DNA of 64,000 bases from Acinetobacter puyangensis (GTDB lineage: Bacteria > Pseudomonadota > Gammaproteobacteria > Pseudomonadales > Moraxellaceae). The notes beneath the pieces are model-generated. The model was given only the letters and a program-made list of their open reading frames with translations. It made no database searches and was not told the origin of the DNA. The DNA lies in assembly GCF_900096995.1 (NCBI RefSeq), contig NZ_OANT01000001.1, positions 372,001 through 436,000 on the forward strand, in the 5' to 3' direction. Positions 8,614-18,596 of this stretch are shown here, one piece after another (the first letter of the stretch is position 1; each line of letters opens with the position of its first letter). A program made the translations under genes and the position numbers.

Positions 8614-10083
8614 ATGGAGTTTATTCATGATTTTATGAAAGGCTATGCGGATTGGTTCTACCTGATCGGTGCCGTACTCTTTATTTTGACCTTGCGTGGT
8701 TTATCTGGACCAAAAACAGCGATTGCCGGTAACCGTTACGGTATGATCGCCATGGCGATTGCCGTGATCACCACATTCTTTGTTGCCGATCATCCAGTGA
8801 TCTGGATGATTGTCGGTGCCATGGTGTTGGGTGCTGTGGTGGGGATTGCCCGTGCCCGTACCGTACCGATGACGCAAATGCCGGAAACTGTGGCACTGAT
8901 GCATTCATTGGTGGGATTGGCAGCAGTTCTAATTGCCATCGCTGCGATTCTGCATAACAACCAACTGCTTGCCTTGTTTGCAGAAAATGGTGCGGCACTT
9001 GATATGGCAGGCGTACAACATGCACACATGAATAAAGTCCATTTATTTGAGTTGTTTGTGGGTTGTTTTGTTGGTGCGATTACCTTTACGGCTTCAGTCT
9101 TTGCTTATGGTAAACTGGCTGCGAAAAAATGGGCCAAAACCATCTCGGGTGGCTGGGTTAAACCGGTGCAAGCGATCATCTTTCTGGCAATGCTGGTCTG
9201 TGGTTTCTATTTCTTTACTACAGGCAACATCAATGCCTTCTGGGCGATGACTGTATTGGCACTGGCATTTGGCTGGGTGTGGATTGCCCCGGTTGGTGGT
9301 GGCGATATGCCGGTGGTGGTGTCTTTGCTGAACTCTTTCTCGGGTTGGGCAGCCGCAGGGATTGGATTTACCCTTGAAAATAACATGCTGATTGTTGCTG
9401 GTTCGCTGGTTGGTTCTTCCGGTGCAATTCTGTCCTATATCATGTGTAAAGCCATGAACCGTTCCATCATCAATGTGTTGTTTGGCGGTGCGATGGGCGG
9501 TGCAGCAGTTGCCAGTAGTAATGCTGGTGGTGAACAGGTACAGCGCAACTATCGTTCCGGTTCTGCCGATGATGCTGGCTTCCTGATGTCAAATGCCGAC
9601 AGTGTGGTGATTGTGCCGGGTTATGGTATGGCACAGGGCCGTGCGCAGAATGCAGTGAAAGAACTGGCCAACGTGCTTAAAGAGCAAGGTGTCAAAGTCC
9701 GTTTTGCCATTCATCCGGTTGCAGGTCGTATGCCGGGTCACATGAACGTTTTGCTTGCCGAAGCAGATGTGCCTTATGAAGACATTCTGGAAATGGACGA
9801 AATCAATTCCGACTTTCCGGCAACCGATGTGGTGTTGGTGATCGGGGCAAATGACGTGGTTAATCCGGCCGCCAAAGATGATCCGAGCTCACCGATTTAT
9901 GGTATGCCGATTCTGGAAGCGCATAAGGCACGAACCATTATGGTGATCAAGCGTTCCATGGCAACAGGTTATGCCGGACTGGACAATGACTTGTTCTATA
10001 ACGAAAAAACCATGATGGTATTTGGTGATGCCAAGAAAGTAGTTGAAGATATGACCAAAGCCATTAATGGTACCGGGCATTGA
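8614..10083 (+). CDS. pntB: NAD(P) transhydrogenase subunit beta (PntB)
   Basis: A 489-residue subunit with an N-terminal membrane half (about nine helices) and a C-terminal NADP(H)-binding domain III. The latter shows VPGYGMAQGRAQNAVKEL, the family's nucleotide-binding fingerprint, then FAIHPVAGRMPGHMNVLLAEADVPY and VLVIGANDVVNPAA. It completes the transhydrogenase, whose main cellular role is NADPH supply. A strong terminator follows. Confidence 0.96.
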   Translation: MEFIHDFMKGYADWFYLIGAVLFILTLRGLSGPKTAIAGNRYGMIAMAIAVITTFFVADHPVIWMIVGAMVLGAVVGIARARTVPMTQMPETVALMHSLVGLAAVLIAIAAILHNNQLLALFAENGAALDMAGVQHAHMNKVHLFELFVGCFVGAITFTASVFAYGKLAAKKWAKTISGGWVKPVQAIIFLAMLVCGFYFFTTGNINAFWAMTVLALAFGWVWIAPVGGGDMPVVVSLLNSFSGWAAAGIGFTLENNMLIVAGSLVGSSGAILSYIMCKAMNRSIINVLFGGAMGGAAVASSNAGGEQVQRNYRSGSADDAGFLMSNADSVVIVPGYGMAQGRAQNAVKELANVLKEQGVKVRFAIHPVAGRMPGHMNVLLAEADVPYEDILEMDEINSDFPATDVVLVIGANDVVNPAAKDDPSSPIYGMPILEAHKARTIMVIKRSMATGYAGLDNDLFYNEKTMMVFGDAKKVVEDMTKAINGTGH

Positions 10084-10111
10084 TAGCTGATTGAGAATAT
10101 AGCACTATATT

Positions 10112-10136
10112 AAGCCATCTTCGGATGGCTTTTTTA
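10112..10136 (+). terminator. Intrinsic terminator of the pnt operon
   Basis: Perfect stem AAGCCATC/GATGGCTT with the stable loop TTCG, running into TTTTTTAT. Confidence 0.9.
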
Positions 10137-10291
10137 TGGAAAATTTAATAAATGCTGTTATCTGAAAAGTCGTTTAAATCGTTTATGGATAGACATGCGA
10201 TTGTAGGAAAAATATTTAAGACGAAGATTTTTATATTGATAATGATATGTTAAAAATGGGTGATGATTTGGATGGCATGAGGGGTAGCAAC

Positions 10292-10981
10292 ATGATATTG
10301 AAGCTGATGATTGGCATAATGTGTGTGGGATTGTTCTCCATTGCTCAGGCTGAATCTTTTTTGATTACCGATGCTTCCCAAATTTATGATGTTCGTATTG
10401 ATGTAGCATGTGAAGAAGATAAGTGTGGCGGTGAAGCAAAGATTGTCTTATACCAAAAAGGCAAAACAAAAGTTTTTCAGCAATTTGCATCCGAAGATTT
10501 AAATTTCTATTTACCCGAGGATCGGCAGCCGACTTTAGGTGAAACGCCAATGTATGGCGATCAAAGTGGATTAATGTTTGGGGATTTTAATTTTGACGGC
10601 ACTGAGGATATTGCCATTCGCAGTGGTAATAATGGCCCCTATAATGGTCCAAGTTATGAGGTTTATGTTTATCATAAAAATAGAAACAAGTTTGTGTTTA
10701 GTCAGGAATTAAGTGATTTAACCTATGAAAACTTGGGTATGTTTCAAGTCGATCCAAAACGCCAGCGAATTATTACATTTAGTAAAGGTGGATGTTGTTA
10801 TCATGCAAAACGGGAATATGCTGTCCTACCCCAAAAAGGTTTGGTTTTAGTGTCAGAATCAATAGAAGATGCCATGAGAGGTGATGATCAGGTGGCAATC
10901 ATTCAGCGTGACTTAATTCGTGGTCGCTGGAAAGAAACCGTAAAGTTATATCCTTTGAAAGATATTTATCCTGATAATTAA
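10292..10981 (+). CDS. Secreted XAC2610-like protein of unknown function
   Basis: About 229 residues. ATG 10292 follows AGGGG by eight bases and begins a signal peptide (MILKLMIGIMCVGLFSIAQA, cleavage expected after QA). The upstream in-frame ATG at 10247 would bury the signal. The mature part has GDFNFDGTEDIAIRSGNNGPYNGPSYEVYVY, resembling the FG-GAP/dockerin-like Ca-binding segment of XAC2610-type periplasmic proteins; function unknown. A second truncated copy of its C-terminal end follows immediately (10983-11129). Confidence 0.7.
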   Translation: MILKLMIGIMCVGLFSIAQAESFLITDASQIYDVRIDVACEEDKCGGEAKIVLYQKGKTKVFQQFASEDLNFYLPEDRQPTLGETPMYGDQSGLMFGDFNFDGTEDIAIRSGNNGPYNGPSYEVYVYHKNRNKFVFSQELSDLTYENLGMFQVDPKRQRIITFSKGGCCYHAKREYAVLPQKGLVLVSESIEDAMRGDDQVAIIQRDLIRGRWKETVKLYPLKDIYPDN

Positions 10982-10982
10982 A

Positions 10983-11129
10983 TATGAGGTTGTGCCGCAA
11001 AAGGGTTTATTGTTAAGTCGAGAATATAGCGAAGTACTGATGCTTTCCGGGGAAGACGTAAAAATCATCGACCACAATTTGATAAACGGGCATTGGCAAG
11101 AACACATCAGATACTATCCGATAAAATAA
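10983..11129 (+). pseudogene. C-terminal fragment of a second copy of the preceding gene
   Basis: Starting within the stop of the previous gene, the frame reads YEVVPQKGLLLSREYSEVLM and ends NGHWQEHIRYYPIK-stop. This parallels the neighbour's YAVLPQKGLVLVSESIEDAM and RGRWKETVKLYPLK, with many substitutions. It has no start of its own and looks like the remnant of a tandem paralogue after deletion of its 5' part. Confidence 0.75.
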
Positions 11130-11204
11130 TATCGTGAGATAGAGAGACAATAAGGGAGGGGAATATGCGATCAATAAAGATCGCATATTGAGTAACGCAG
11201 AGAT

Positions 11205-11606
11205 TTAACTAAATTGTTCTGCTGGGGCTGGACGCCACAGACTTTCTAAGTCATAAAATTTACGTGTAGTGGGTAACATGACATGAACGACGACAAAGCC
11301 GAGATCAATTAAAATCCATTCGGCATCACGTTCACCTTCAATTCCAATTGGACGAAAACCGGCTTTACGTGCTTCTTCTGCGACATTGTCGGCCAGTGCT
11401 TTGACATGGCGTGTAGAAGTGCCACTCGCAATCACGATGGCATCGGATACACTGCTGATATTCGAAACATCGAATTCAATGATATCTTTTGCTTTAACAT
11501 CAAGAAGAGCTTCTTGAACAACATGTAAGCATGTTTTAATTTGTGAATGTTTATCTGAAACTGCATCTAAACTAGGTTTATGTGCGGGCGATGGTTCAAT
11601 ATTCAT
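11205..11606 (-). CDS. rsfS: Ribosomal silencing factor RsfS
   Basis: Binds L14 on the 50S subunit and blocks subunit joining under starvation. The family core is intact: KAKDIIEFDVSNISSVSDAIVIASGTSTRHVKALADNV, then GIEGERDAEWILIDLGFVVVHVMLPTTRKFYDLESLW. ATG 11606 gives MNIEPSP; an upstream GTG at 11636 is in frame and neither has a convincing ribosome site, so the start is uncertain. Here it follows pta on the same strand. Confidence 0.9.
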   Translation of the reverse strand: MNIEPSPAHKPSLDAVSDKHSQIKTCLHVVQEALLDVKAKDIIEFDVSNISSVSDAIVIASGTSTRHVKALADNVAEEARKAGFRPIGIEGERDAEWILIDLGFVVVHVMLPTTRKFYDLESLWRPAPAEQFS

Positions 11607-11661
11607 AAAAGGAAAAAAATCCTGAGATTGTGTCACTGTCTACTATAAGAGCATTTGTATA

Positions 11662-11698
11662 AAAAATCAATTGATGATTTATTCATCAATTGATTTTT
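11662..11698. terminator. Strong bidirectional-looking terminator between pta and rsfS
   Basis: A perfect 16-bp stem (AAAAATCAATTGATGA and its complement) around TTTAT, with an A-run on one side and a T-run on the other. It ends ackA-pta transcription on the minus strand. A second hairpin (GGCGATG/CATCGCC, 11709-11727) precedes it on that strand. Confidence 0.85.
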
Positions 11699-11740
11699 TT
11701 AGAGATATGGCGATGTCAAACATCGCCGCCTAATCAGATA

Positions 11741-13876
11741 TTAACTTTGTGTTGCTTGAATTGCAGTCAGGGCAATGGTAAATACGATGTCATCTACCAA
11801 TGCACCTCGAGACAAGTCATTGACCGGTTTGTTCAAGCCTTGCAGCATCGGACCAACGCTGACCACATTGGCAGCACGTTGTACGGCCTTGTAGGTGGTA
11901 TTACCGGTATTTAAGTCTGGGAAAATAAAGACATTGGCCTGACCGGCAACTTTGGAATTCGGTGCTTTTTGCTTGCCGACACTTTCCACCGAGGCAGCAT
12001 CATATTGTAATGGGCCATCTATCAATAAATCCGGACGACGTTGCTGTGCGATCTGGGTGGCTTGACGTACTTTGTCAACGCCTGCACCTGCACCGGAATC
12101 GCCGGTTGAATAACTGATCATGGCAATGCGGGGCTCAATACCAAAGGCCAATGCAGAATCGGCAGATTGAATCGCAATTTCAGCCAGTTCTTCGGCATTT
12201 GGATCCGGGTTGATGGCACAGTCACCATAAACATAAACTTCATCTGGTAACAGCATAAAGAAGATAGACGATACCAGTGAATAGTCAGGGGCGGTTTTAA
12301 TCAGCTGGAATGCCGGACGTACGGTATTGGCAGTGGTGTGAACTGCACCGGAAACCAGACCATCGACTTCGTCCAGTGCCAGCATCATGGTGCCGAGTAC
12401 CACGGTATCTTGTAATTGTTCATTGGCCTGTAAATCGTTGAGTTTACCTTTACGACGTTCAACCATGGCGGAAATATAGTTTGCACGGATATTGTCAGGA
12501 TCAATAATTTCCAGATCAGCAGGCAATTCAATATTACGTGCTTTGGCAACTTCCTGAACTTCTTCTGGTTTTGCCAGCAGTACGCATTGGGCAATACCAC
12601 GATTTTGACAGATTACCGCTGCCTGTATGGTACGCGGTTCGGCACCTTCTGGCAGGACAATACGTTTTTTTGCTGCAATAGATTTTTGTACCAGTTCATG
12701 ACGGAAGGCAGAAGGGGACAGGCGTGGTGTGCTTTCAATATCACATTCCTGTTTTAACCAGTCAAAATCAATATGGCTGGAAACAAAACGGGTGACTTGC
12801 TCGGCACGTTCGATATCATCAATCGGGACTTCATTGGCAATATTCTGAATATTTTGCATGGCTTGAAAGCTGTCCAGAACGGTAGACATAACCGGTAAGC
12901 CTGCTTTATAGGCTTGCTGGACGAAGCCATGAATTGCAGTGTCAGGATTGTTGTGGCTATTGGACAATACAATCCCTGCAAGCGGAACGCCACTAAGCGC
13001 GGCAACACTACTTGCCAGAACCACATCACTACGATCACTGGAGGCAACCAGCAGTTCGCCTGCCACCAATTTATCCAGTTCATGTTCAATACGGCCACTG
13101 ATCAGTGTGCTGTGCTGTACACGGCTTTGCGCAGCATTTCCTTCATTGATCCATGTTGCCTGAATGGCAGCGGCAATATCCAGTGTACGCGGCACACTCA
13201 AGGTCGGGCTAAACGGCACCAGACCGATAATCGGAAATTGCTGGCTACCTAATAACGGAGAAAAACGTTGTAAAGCAGAGGTAAAACCTTCAATCTGGCT
13301 GGTTAAACGTAACCCCTGATCTGTTGCCACCGGGATTTGTGCATTTTCGGCAGATAAACCTTTGCTGCGCATAAATAGCACGCCAGCGGTACGATGTGCA
13401 TTTGCACCACCAAACGGACGTAAATGGCTATCGACAATCTCTGCGGTTAATTCGGGATTGTTCAAATCTGCGGTGCTGATAAGAATCACCCGTGCATCCA
13501 GTGCTTGTGCCAACGCTGCATTCAGTTGAGAGGTATAGCTTTGGCTGGCATTTGGCACCAGACCTTCTACCAACATAACTTCATGATCTTTAGAAACATG
13601 GCGATGCAGGCTGACCACTTCTTCGAGGAGTTCATCCATTTCACCAATGCCGACCATATGACTGGTTTTTTCATGGCTAATTGGATTGACTTGCGGACGT
13701 TGATAAATATGGGAAATTAGTGCGGAAGTTCGGCTAATACTATTGTTTTTTTCTTGCGCAAATGGTTTTAAAAAGTTGGCTTTTACGCCGATACAATCAA
13801 AAGCCTGTATCATGCCCAGGCATGCAGAGGTCAGTCCAATCCCTTCAGCTGTCGGTACCAATAAAAATGTTTTCAT
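11741..13876 (-). CDS. pta: Phosphate acetyltransferase (long form)
   Basis: Converts acetyl-CoA and phosphate to acetyl phosphate. The 711-residue form has an N-terminal P-loop/DRTGG-type regulatory part (MKTFLLVPTAEGIGLTSACLGM) and a C-terminal catalytic PTA_PTB domain, with RIVLPEGAEPRTIQAA at about residue 400, VSGAVHTTANTVRPAFQLIK and ISYSTGDSGAGAGVDKVRQA. It lies 80 bases after ackA on the same strand, with a hairpin in the gap. Confidence 0.96.
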   Translation of the reverse strand: MKTFLLVPTAEGIGLTSACLGMIQAFDCIGVKANFLKPFAQEKNNSISRTSALISHIYQRPQVNPISHEKTSHMVGIGEMDELLEEVVSLHRHVSKDHEVMLVEGLVPNASQSYTSQLNAALAQALDARVILISTADLNNPELTAEIVDSHLRPFGGANAHRTAGVLFMRSKGLSAENAQIPVATDQGLRLTSQIEGFTSALQRFSPLLGSQQFPIIGLVPFSPTLSVPRTLDIAAAIQATWINEGNAAQSRVQHSTLISGRIEHELDKLVAGELLVASSDRSDVVLASSVAALSGVPLAGIVLSNSHNNPDTAIHGFVQQAYKAGLPVMSTVLDSFQAMQNIQNIANEVPIDDIERAEQVTRFVSSHIDFDWLKQECDIESTPRLSPSAFRHELVQKSIAAKKRIVLPEGAEPRTIQAAVICQNRGIAQCVLLAKPEEVQEVAKARNIELPADLEIIDPDNIRANYISAMVERRKGKLNDLQANEQLQDTVVLGTMMLALDEVDGLVSGAVHTTANTVRPAFQLIKTAPDYSLVSSIFFMLLPDEVYVYGDCAINPDPNAEELAEIAIQSADSALAFGIEPRIAMISYSTGDSGAGAGVDKVRQATQIAQQRRPDLLIDGPLQYDAASVESVGKQKAPNSKVAGQANVFIFPDLNTGNTTYKAVQRAANVVSVGPMLQGLNKPVNDLSRGALVDDIVFTIALTAIQATQS

Positions 13877-13902
13877 GAAATCTTCCTATTTTTTCTAACA
13901 AG

Positions 13903-13928
13903 ATAGGTGCATATAAAAATGCACCTAT
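13903..13928. other. Hairpin in the ackA-pta gap
   Basis: Perfect 10-bp inverted repeat ATAGGTGCAT/ATGCACCTAT with a six-base A/T loop. On the minus strand it follows the ackA stop and precedes pta. It lacks a proper T-run, so an mRNA-stability or partial attenuation role is more likely than full termination. Confidence 0.55.
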
Positions 13929-13956
13929 TGAATTTTAACGATCAAAATGTTTTGAA

Positions 13957-15132
13957 TTATGCGGTTTCAAGTGCATTTAACGCAACCTGCCTAGTTTCCT
14001 GTGCAATACGACTTTCTTCGTCGGTTGGAATGATCCAGATCATTGGACCTGTACCTGCATCGATGCGGATTTCCTGACCACGAGTTTTATTTTTTTCACT
14101 GTCCAGACTAAAACCAAAGTGCGGTAAAGATTTGATTACTTTCTCGCGGATATAGGCGGAGTTTTCGCCAATACCACCGGTAAAGATCAAACCGTCGATT
14201 TGTGGTAGCGCACAGCTCATTGCAGCAAGTGATTTGGCCAGACGATAGACAAACACTTCAATGGCCAGCGTCGCATCATGATTTCCCTGTTCTGATGCGT
14301 CAATCAGGGTACGCATATCATTGGAAAGACCGGAAAGTCCCAATAAACCACTTTCACGATTAAGCATGCGATCAATACGGTCCAGATCCCAACCCAGATT
14401 TTTTGCTAAAAAATGATGCAGACTCGGGTCAACATCCCCACTACGGGTGCCCATACACAGCCCTTCAAGCGGGGTTAAACCCATGCTGGTATCCAGACTT
14501 TGTCCATTCCATACGGCACAGGTTGAACTGCCATTCCCCAAGTGTGCAATCAGCCAGCCGCCCTGATTTTTTTGACCAGCCAGTGTCGATGCTCGTTCGC
14601 TGACATAGGCATGACTCGTGCCGTGGAAACCATAGCGACGTACACCATGTTCTTCATATAGCTTTTTCGGAATCGCATAATGGTAGGCTTTTTCCGGCAT
14701 ACTTTGATGGAATGCTGTGTCAAATACAGCAACCTGCGGTAAATCAGGATACATTTTTAAGGTTGCATCAATACCGACCAGATGTGCAGGATTATGCAAG
14801 GGTGCCAGCGCAGAGGTGGCTTTGATATGGTCAATCACATCCTGATCAATCAATTGTGCTTCAGTCAATTCACCACCATGGACCACACGGTGTCCAATGG
14901 CATCGAAATGAAATTTCTTCAAGCGTTCCATGGCAACTTCAAGTGCCTGTTTATGATCTGCCTGACCGAGTTCGACTTCAAATTTTTCCTGACCTTCGGT
15001 GATCCCTGAAATACGTGCATTTGGCGTACCCAGATTCTCTGCCAGACCGTAAATACGGTAGTCATGATCGTCAAGTAAAAGTGCATATTTAATGGAAGAT
15101 GAACCACAATTGATTACAAGTATATTAGACAC
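13957..15132 (-). CDS. ackA: Acetate kinase
   Basis: Interconverts acetyl phosphate/ADP and acetate/ATP. Family landmarks: N-terminal phosphate-binding [60 protein letters not shown], and the C-terminal [14 protein letters not shown]. Length 391 residues, as usual. It is the first gene of the ackA-pta pair. Confidence 0.97.
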   Translation of the reverse strand: MSNILVINCGSSSIKYALLLDDHDYRIYGLAENLGTPNARISGITEGQEKFEVELGQADHKQALEVAMERLKKFHFDAIGHRVVHGGELTEAQLIDQDVIDHIKATSALAPLHNPAHLVGIDATLKMYPDLPQVAVFDTAFHQSMPEKAYHYAIPKKLYEEHGVRRYGFHGTSHAYVSERASTLAGQKNQGGWLIAHLGNGSSTCAVWNGQSLDTSMGLTPLEGLCMGTRSGDVDPSLHHFLAKNLGWDLDRIDRMLNRESGLLGLSGLSNDMRTLIDASEQGNHDATLAIEVFVYRLAKSLAAMSCALPQIDGLIFTGGIGENSAYIREKVIKSLPHFGFSLDSEKNKTRGQEIRIDAGTGPMIWIIPTDEESRIAQETRQVALNALETA

Positions 15133-15499
15133 AGTCAGTTATCCCTAAAAAAACAAAACTTTCAAATCTTATGTAGGTCAATCTGCTATTGGATAGAATA
15201 TCAAATGACCTACGTTCCATAGGCGTGTTATGGACTGGTAATGTAATCGTTCCCGGTCAGAACGAGTCCTATTAAACATGCTCTGGTAAAATGCGACAAG
15301 CTAGACTTTGGGTGATTAGACTTTAGCATCATTTAAATTTTTAGGTTCTGGATTTTTTGTTACTAATTATTTGTTATAAAATATTATTTTTAATTTTAAT
15401 AGGGATTAATTCTTGTATGAATACCCTAAAAACTGAATAAATCCATGTCATTATTATGGCTTTATTAGACTTAAGCCGAACATTGAAACCCGTTTCGCA
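15133..15499. other. Intergenic region upstream of ackA
   Basis: About 370 AT-rich bases holding the ackA promoter region on the minus strand. I see no coding frame with a ribosome site and no clear operator. Confidence 0.5.
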
Positions 15500-15502
15500 T
15501 AT

Positions 15503-15531
15503 AAAAAAGTCCTAAAGCAATACTTTAGGAC
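15503..15531 (-). terminator. Intrinsic terminator of proA
   Basis: Minus-strand stem GTCCTAAAG/CTTTAGGAC (nine perfect pairs, five-base loop) followed by TTTTTTAT, about 25 bases after the proA stop. Confidence 0.9.
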
Positions 15532-15554
15532 CCGAAAAATACAAAAGAACGGCT

Positions 15555-16820
15555 TTATTGACGAATTTGCCCATCGCCTAAAACAATCCATTTCTGTGAA
15601 GTTAAACCTTCCAGTCCCACTGGACCACGGGCATGGATTTTATCGGTTGAAATCCCGATTTCTGCACCAAGACCATATTCGAAACCATCAGCAAAGCGTG
15701 TAGACGCGTTGACCATGACTGAGCTGGAATCGACTTGCGTCAGGAATTTACGCGCCTGAGTATAGTTCTCGGTAATAATGGCATCGGTATGATGTGAACC
15801 ATATTGATTAATATGTGCAATTGCCTCATCAATATCGGCCACCACTTTAATCGCCAGAACAGGACCCAGATATTCGGTGTACCAGTCTTCTTCACTTGCT
15901 GCCTTGATTTCCTGACCCAGAATATTGCGTGTCACTGGGCAGCCTCGAAGTTCCACATTTTTTTCTGCGTATAGTTCGCTAATCAATGGCAAAAATTCTT
16001 CTGCCACAGGTGAATCCACCAGCAGCGTTTCCATCGCATTACAAACACCGTAACGATGTGTTTTGGCATTGAGAGCAATCGGCAATGCCTTGTGTAGATC
16101 AGCCTGACGCTCTACAAAGACATGGCAGTTACCATCAAGATGTTTAATCACAGGAATACGTGCTTCACGACTAATGCGTTCAATCAGGCTTTTGCCGCCA
16201 CGTGGCACAATCACATCCACAAATTCCGTCATGGTAATCAATTCGCCTACAGCGGCACGATCACTGGTTTCAATCACCTGAATAGCCTGTTGCGGTAATC
16301 CCGCGATTTTTAAACCATGTTGAATCGCCTGTGCGATGGCTTTATTTGATTCAATGGCTTCGGAACCGCCACGTAAAATGATGGCATTACCGGATTTGAG
16401 CGCCAGTGATGCAGCTTCCAGTGTGACATTTGGACGGGACTCATAAATCATGCCGATCACACCTAGCGGCACACGCATTTTACCAATCTGAATACCAGAC
16501 GGGCGATAGGCCAAATCCGTAATTACACCAATCGGGTCTGTCAGTGCAATCACATCTTTGAGTCCGTTTAACATCGCCTGAAAGCGTGCAGGCGTCAGTT
16601 CTAGTCGATCCAGTAATGCCGGTTCAAGCTGTTTGGCATGACCATTGTCCATATCAATTTTATTGGCAGCAAGAATAAAGTGTTGGTTATTCTCTAGTGC
16701 AGTATAAATTTCTGATAATGCATTATTTTTTGCATCAGTCGCCAAGCCCGCCAATTGGCGCGAAGCAAGACGCGCCTGCTTTCCGATTTGCGACATATAG
16801 TGTTGAATAGACTCACTCAT
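15555..16820 (-). CDS. proA: Gamma-glutamyl phosphate reductase
   Basis: Second step of proline synthesis: gamma-glutamyl phosphate plus NADPH to glutamate-5-semialdehyde. An ALDH-fold protein with [29 protein letters not shown] and the catalytic Cys in [15 protein letters not shown] near residue 266, then the C-terminal [24 protein letters not shown]. Length 421 residues. It stands alone with its own terminator. Confidence 0.96.
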   Translation of the reverse strand: MSESIQHYMSQIGKQARLASRQLAGLATDAKNNALSEIYTALENNQHFILAANKIDMDNGHAKQLEPALLDRLELTPARFQAMLNGLKDVIALTDPIGVITDLAYRPSGIQIGKMRVPLGVIGMIYESRPNVTLEAASLALKSGNAIILRGGSEAIESNKAIAQAIQHGLKIAGLPQQAIQVIETSDRAAVGELITMTEFVDVIVPRGGKSLIERISREARIPVIKHLDGNCHVFVERQADLHKALPIALNAKTHRYGVCNAMETLLVDSPVAEEFLPLISELYAEKNVELRGCPVTRNILGQEIKAASEEDWYTEYLGPVLAIKVVADIDEAIAHINQYGSHHTDAIITENYTQARKFLTQVDSSSVMVNASTRFADGFEYGLGAEIGISTDKIHARGPVGLEGLTSQKWIVLGDGQIRQ

Positions 16821-17137
16821 GATTGACCCAAAAATTTTTTGATGAATGACATGTGATAAAAATCACTTAGAAACTTAAAGTTAGAAATCTAAAGAAAGAA
16901 ACCTAAAAAAGTTTGCTGTTAAAAAACATACCATATGCAGTTTATCAGACTTTATGAAAATCAAGACACTTTCAATATTGATTATGTTATAGTTAAACGA
17001 AATATAAAAGAGCCGTGTTGATCAAAACAGGAAAAGGAATCTTGCTTTGGTGGTCAGATTGAGTCAATCAGCACGTCGATGTAAACAATAACAAGCCTAT
17101 ATTTACGTTGAGATGACGTTAAATAAAGGAGCAATCA

Positions 17138-17160
17138 CTTGTATAAATGACTTATACAAG
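17138..17160 (+). promoter_or_regulatory. Perfect inverted repeat next to the ribosome site of the 17175 gene
   Basis: CTTGTATAA/TTATACAAG, nine perfect pairs around ATGAC, ending four bases before the GGGAGGG ribosome site. It could be an operator or a 5'-leader hairpin that limits translation. The remainder of 16821-17174 holds promoter-like AT-rich DNA and no gene. Confidence 0.5.
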
Positions 17161-17174
17161 GCTGGGAGGGCATA

Positions 17175-18509
17175 GTGAATAGTATTGCTAAGGATCGGGC
17201 AAAACAATCTATTGAGATTAATCCAACAGATTTTTTCGAGTTATATCATCGGGATGTATTTAAGCAGCCAGTCAGGGAGTTTTGGTTAGACGGTTGGAAA
17301 GTTGAATATTTGGCGATTGCAAAGTCCGAAACCATACATAAAACACCGATTGTCATTGTTGGTGGGGCATTTCAAAACTTTAATTCTTATAAATATTGTG
17401 TTGAACAATTATTTCAATGTGGGCCAGTGATCCTGATCGACTTACCGTCAATGGGTGCCAATCAACAAATTTACAATAAGGACAGCGGCGCTTCGGCAGC
17501 AATTCTGGAGCTTCCCGATTTATCGCATATGCTGGGGATTTGGCTTGATGCCATGGGAATCAGAAAAGTCTCCATGATGGGCATGTCCTTAGGCTCTGTA
17601 GTGGCTTCACATTTCGCTGATCAACGCCCGGAATTGGTTGAACGTATGGTGTTGATGGGCGTGATGCAAAAGACCCGACCCAGTTGGCGCATGATTCTGG
17701 AAGAATCGTTAAAGCTGATGCAGGAAGGTCGAATGCAGGAGTTTGGGCAGGCCGTGATTTTGTATCTGGTCAACCATGCCAAACTGGATCAAACGCGCAT
17801 GTCACCCACAGCAAAGCGATTGTTTTTTCAGCAAATGTCGGAATTTACCACGACAGAACAATTACGCTATGAAATCAATTGCAATCGCCTATTACGGTTA
17901 CATAGTGTGCCTGCACCGAGCTGTAAAGTGCTGGTGGCTGCTGGGCAATATGACAGTTTTACTCTGCCATTTGAAAATGCCCATTTTGCCTTGCAATGTC
18001 CGGATATGGAATTTGCCCTGATTGCGGGTGCTGATCATGTACCACAATTGCAACGTCGTAAAGAAACCATGAATTTGTTTAGTGCTTTTTTACGTGGTGA
18101 TCCAATCCAGCATCTGGAAGGGATTATTCCGATGTCCCGTGCCCAGATGCATTTAATGGAACGCCGTGGAGAAGAGCGTATCAAGGTCAAACAACCACAT
18201 ACTTACATGTCTTATCGTCATTCGGATTTGACTGCAAACGTAGATATTATCAACATCAATTTTTTTGGTGTATTGCTTGAGATAAAAGACGTGGATAAAA
18301 CACAGCAAGTTGCCCGCTATGCAAGAGATATGTCGTTATCTCTGACGGATGAGCAGGGCGAATTTTCGATTGAATGTTTGATTTTTGAGTTGAAAGCACA
18401 TCAACTGCGAATATTATTTAAACATGGCAGTTTTGAGCTTGCAGAGCGTTTATTGCGATATATTGCCGCACAAAAACAGGCGATAGAACAAACAAAACGA
18501 TCTGTTTAA
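17175..18509 (+). CDS. Alpha/beta hydrolase with a C-terminal PilZ-like region
   Basis: 444 residues starting at GTG 17175, four bases after GGGAGGG. The N-terminal ~310 residues form an alpha/beta hydrolase: nucleophile elbow GMSLGS, Asp candidate in AAGQYDSF, His in GADHVPQ. The last ~110 residues start with an Arg-rich RRGEERIKV, followed by VDIININFFGVLLEI, which resembles the PilZ RxxxR and (D/N)xSxxG c-di-GMP motifs with Ser replaced by Asn. Substrate unknown. A c-di-GMP link is only a suggestion; the tail may have lost ligand binding. Confidence 0.7.
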   Translation: MNSIAKDRAKQSIEINPTDFFELYHRDVFKQPVREFWLDGWKVEYLAIAKSETIHKTPIVIVGGAFQNFNSYKYCVEQLFQCGPVILIDLPSMGANQQIYNKDSGASAAILELPDLSHMLGIWLDAMGIRKVSMMGMSLGSVVASHFADQRPELVERMVLMGVMQKTRPSWRMILEESLKLMQEGRMQEFGQAVILYLVNHAKLDQTRMSPTAKRLFFQQMSEFTTTEQLRYEINCNRLLRLHSVPAPSCKVLVAAGQYDSFTLPFENAHFALQCPDMEFALIAGADHVPQLQRRKETMNLFSAFLRGDPIQHLEGIIPMSRAQMHLMERRGEERIKVKQPHTYMSYRHSDLTANVDIININFFGVLLEIKDVDKTQQVARYARDMSLSLTDEQGEFSIECLIFELKAHQLRILFKHGSFELAERLLRYIAAQKQAIEQTKRSV

Positions 18510-18519
18510 TCCGTTTTGG

Positions 18520-18555
18520 CTTATGGTGGATGTGAAATGCTACATACACCATAAG
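18520..18555. terminator. Hairpin between convergent genes
   Basis: CTTATGGTG/CACCATAAG, nine perfect pairs with an 18-base loop, in the short gap between the hydrolase (+) and methyltransferase (-) stops. No adjacent T-run, so termination is probable only from position. Confidence 0.45.
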
Positions 18556-18596
18556 CCTTGACCCAGTATCCAACCTGATTTTTTAGTGTTCAGCTT

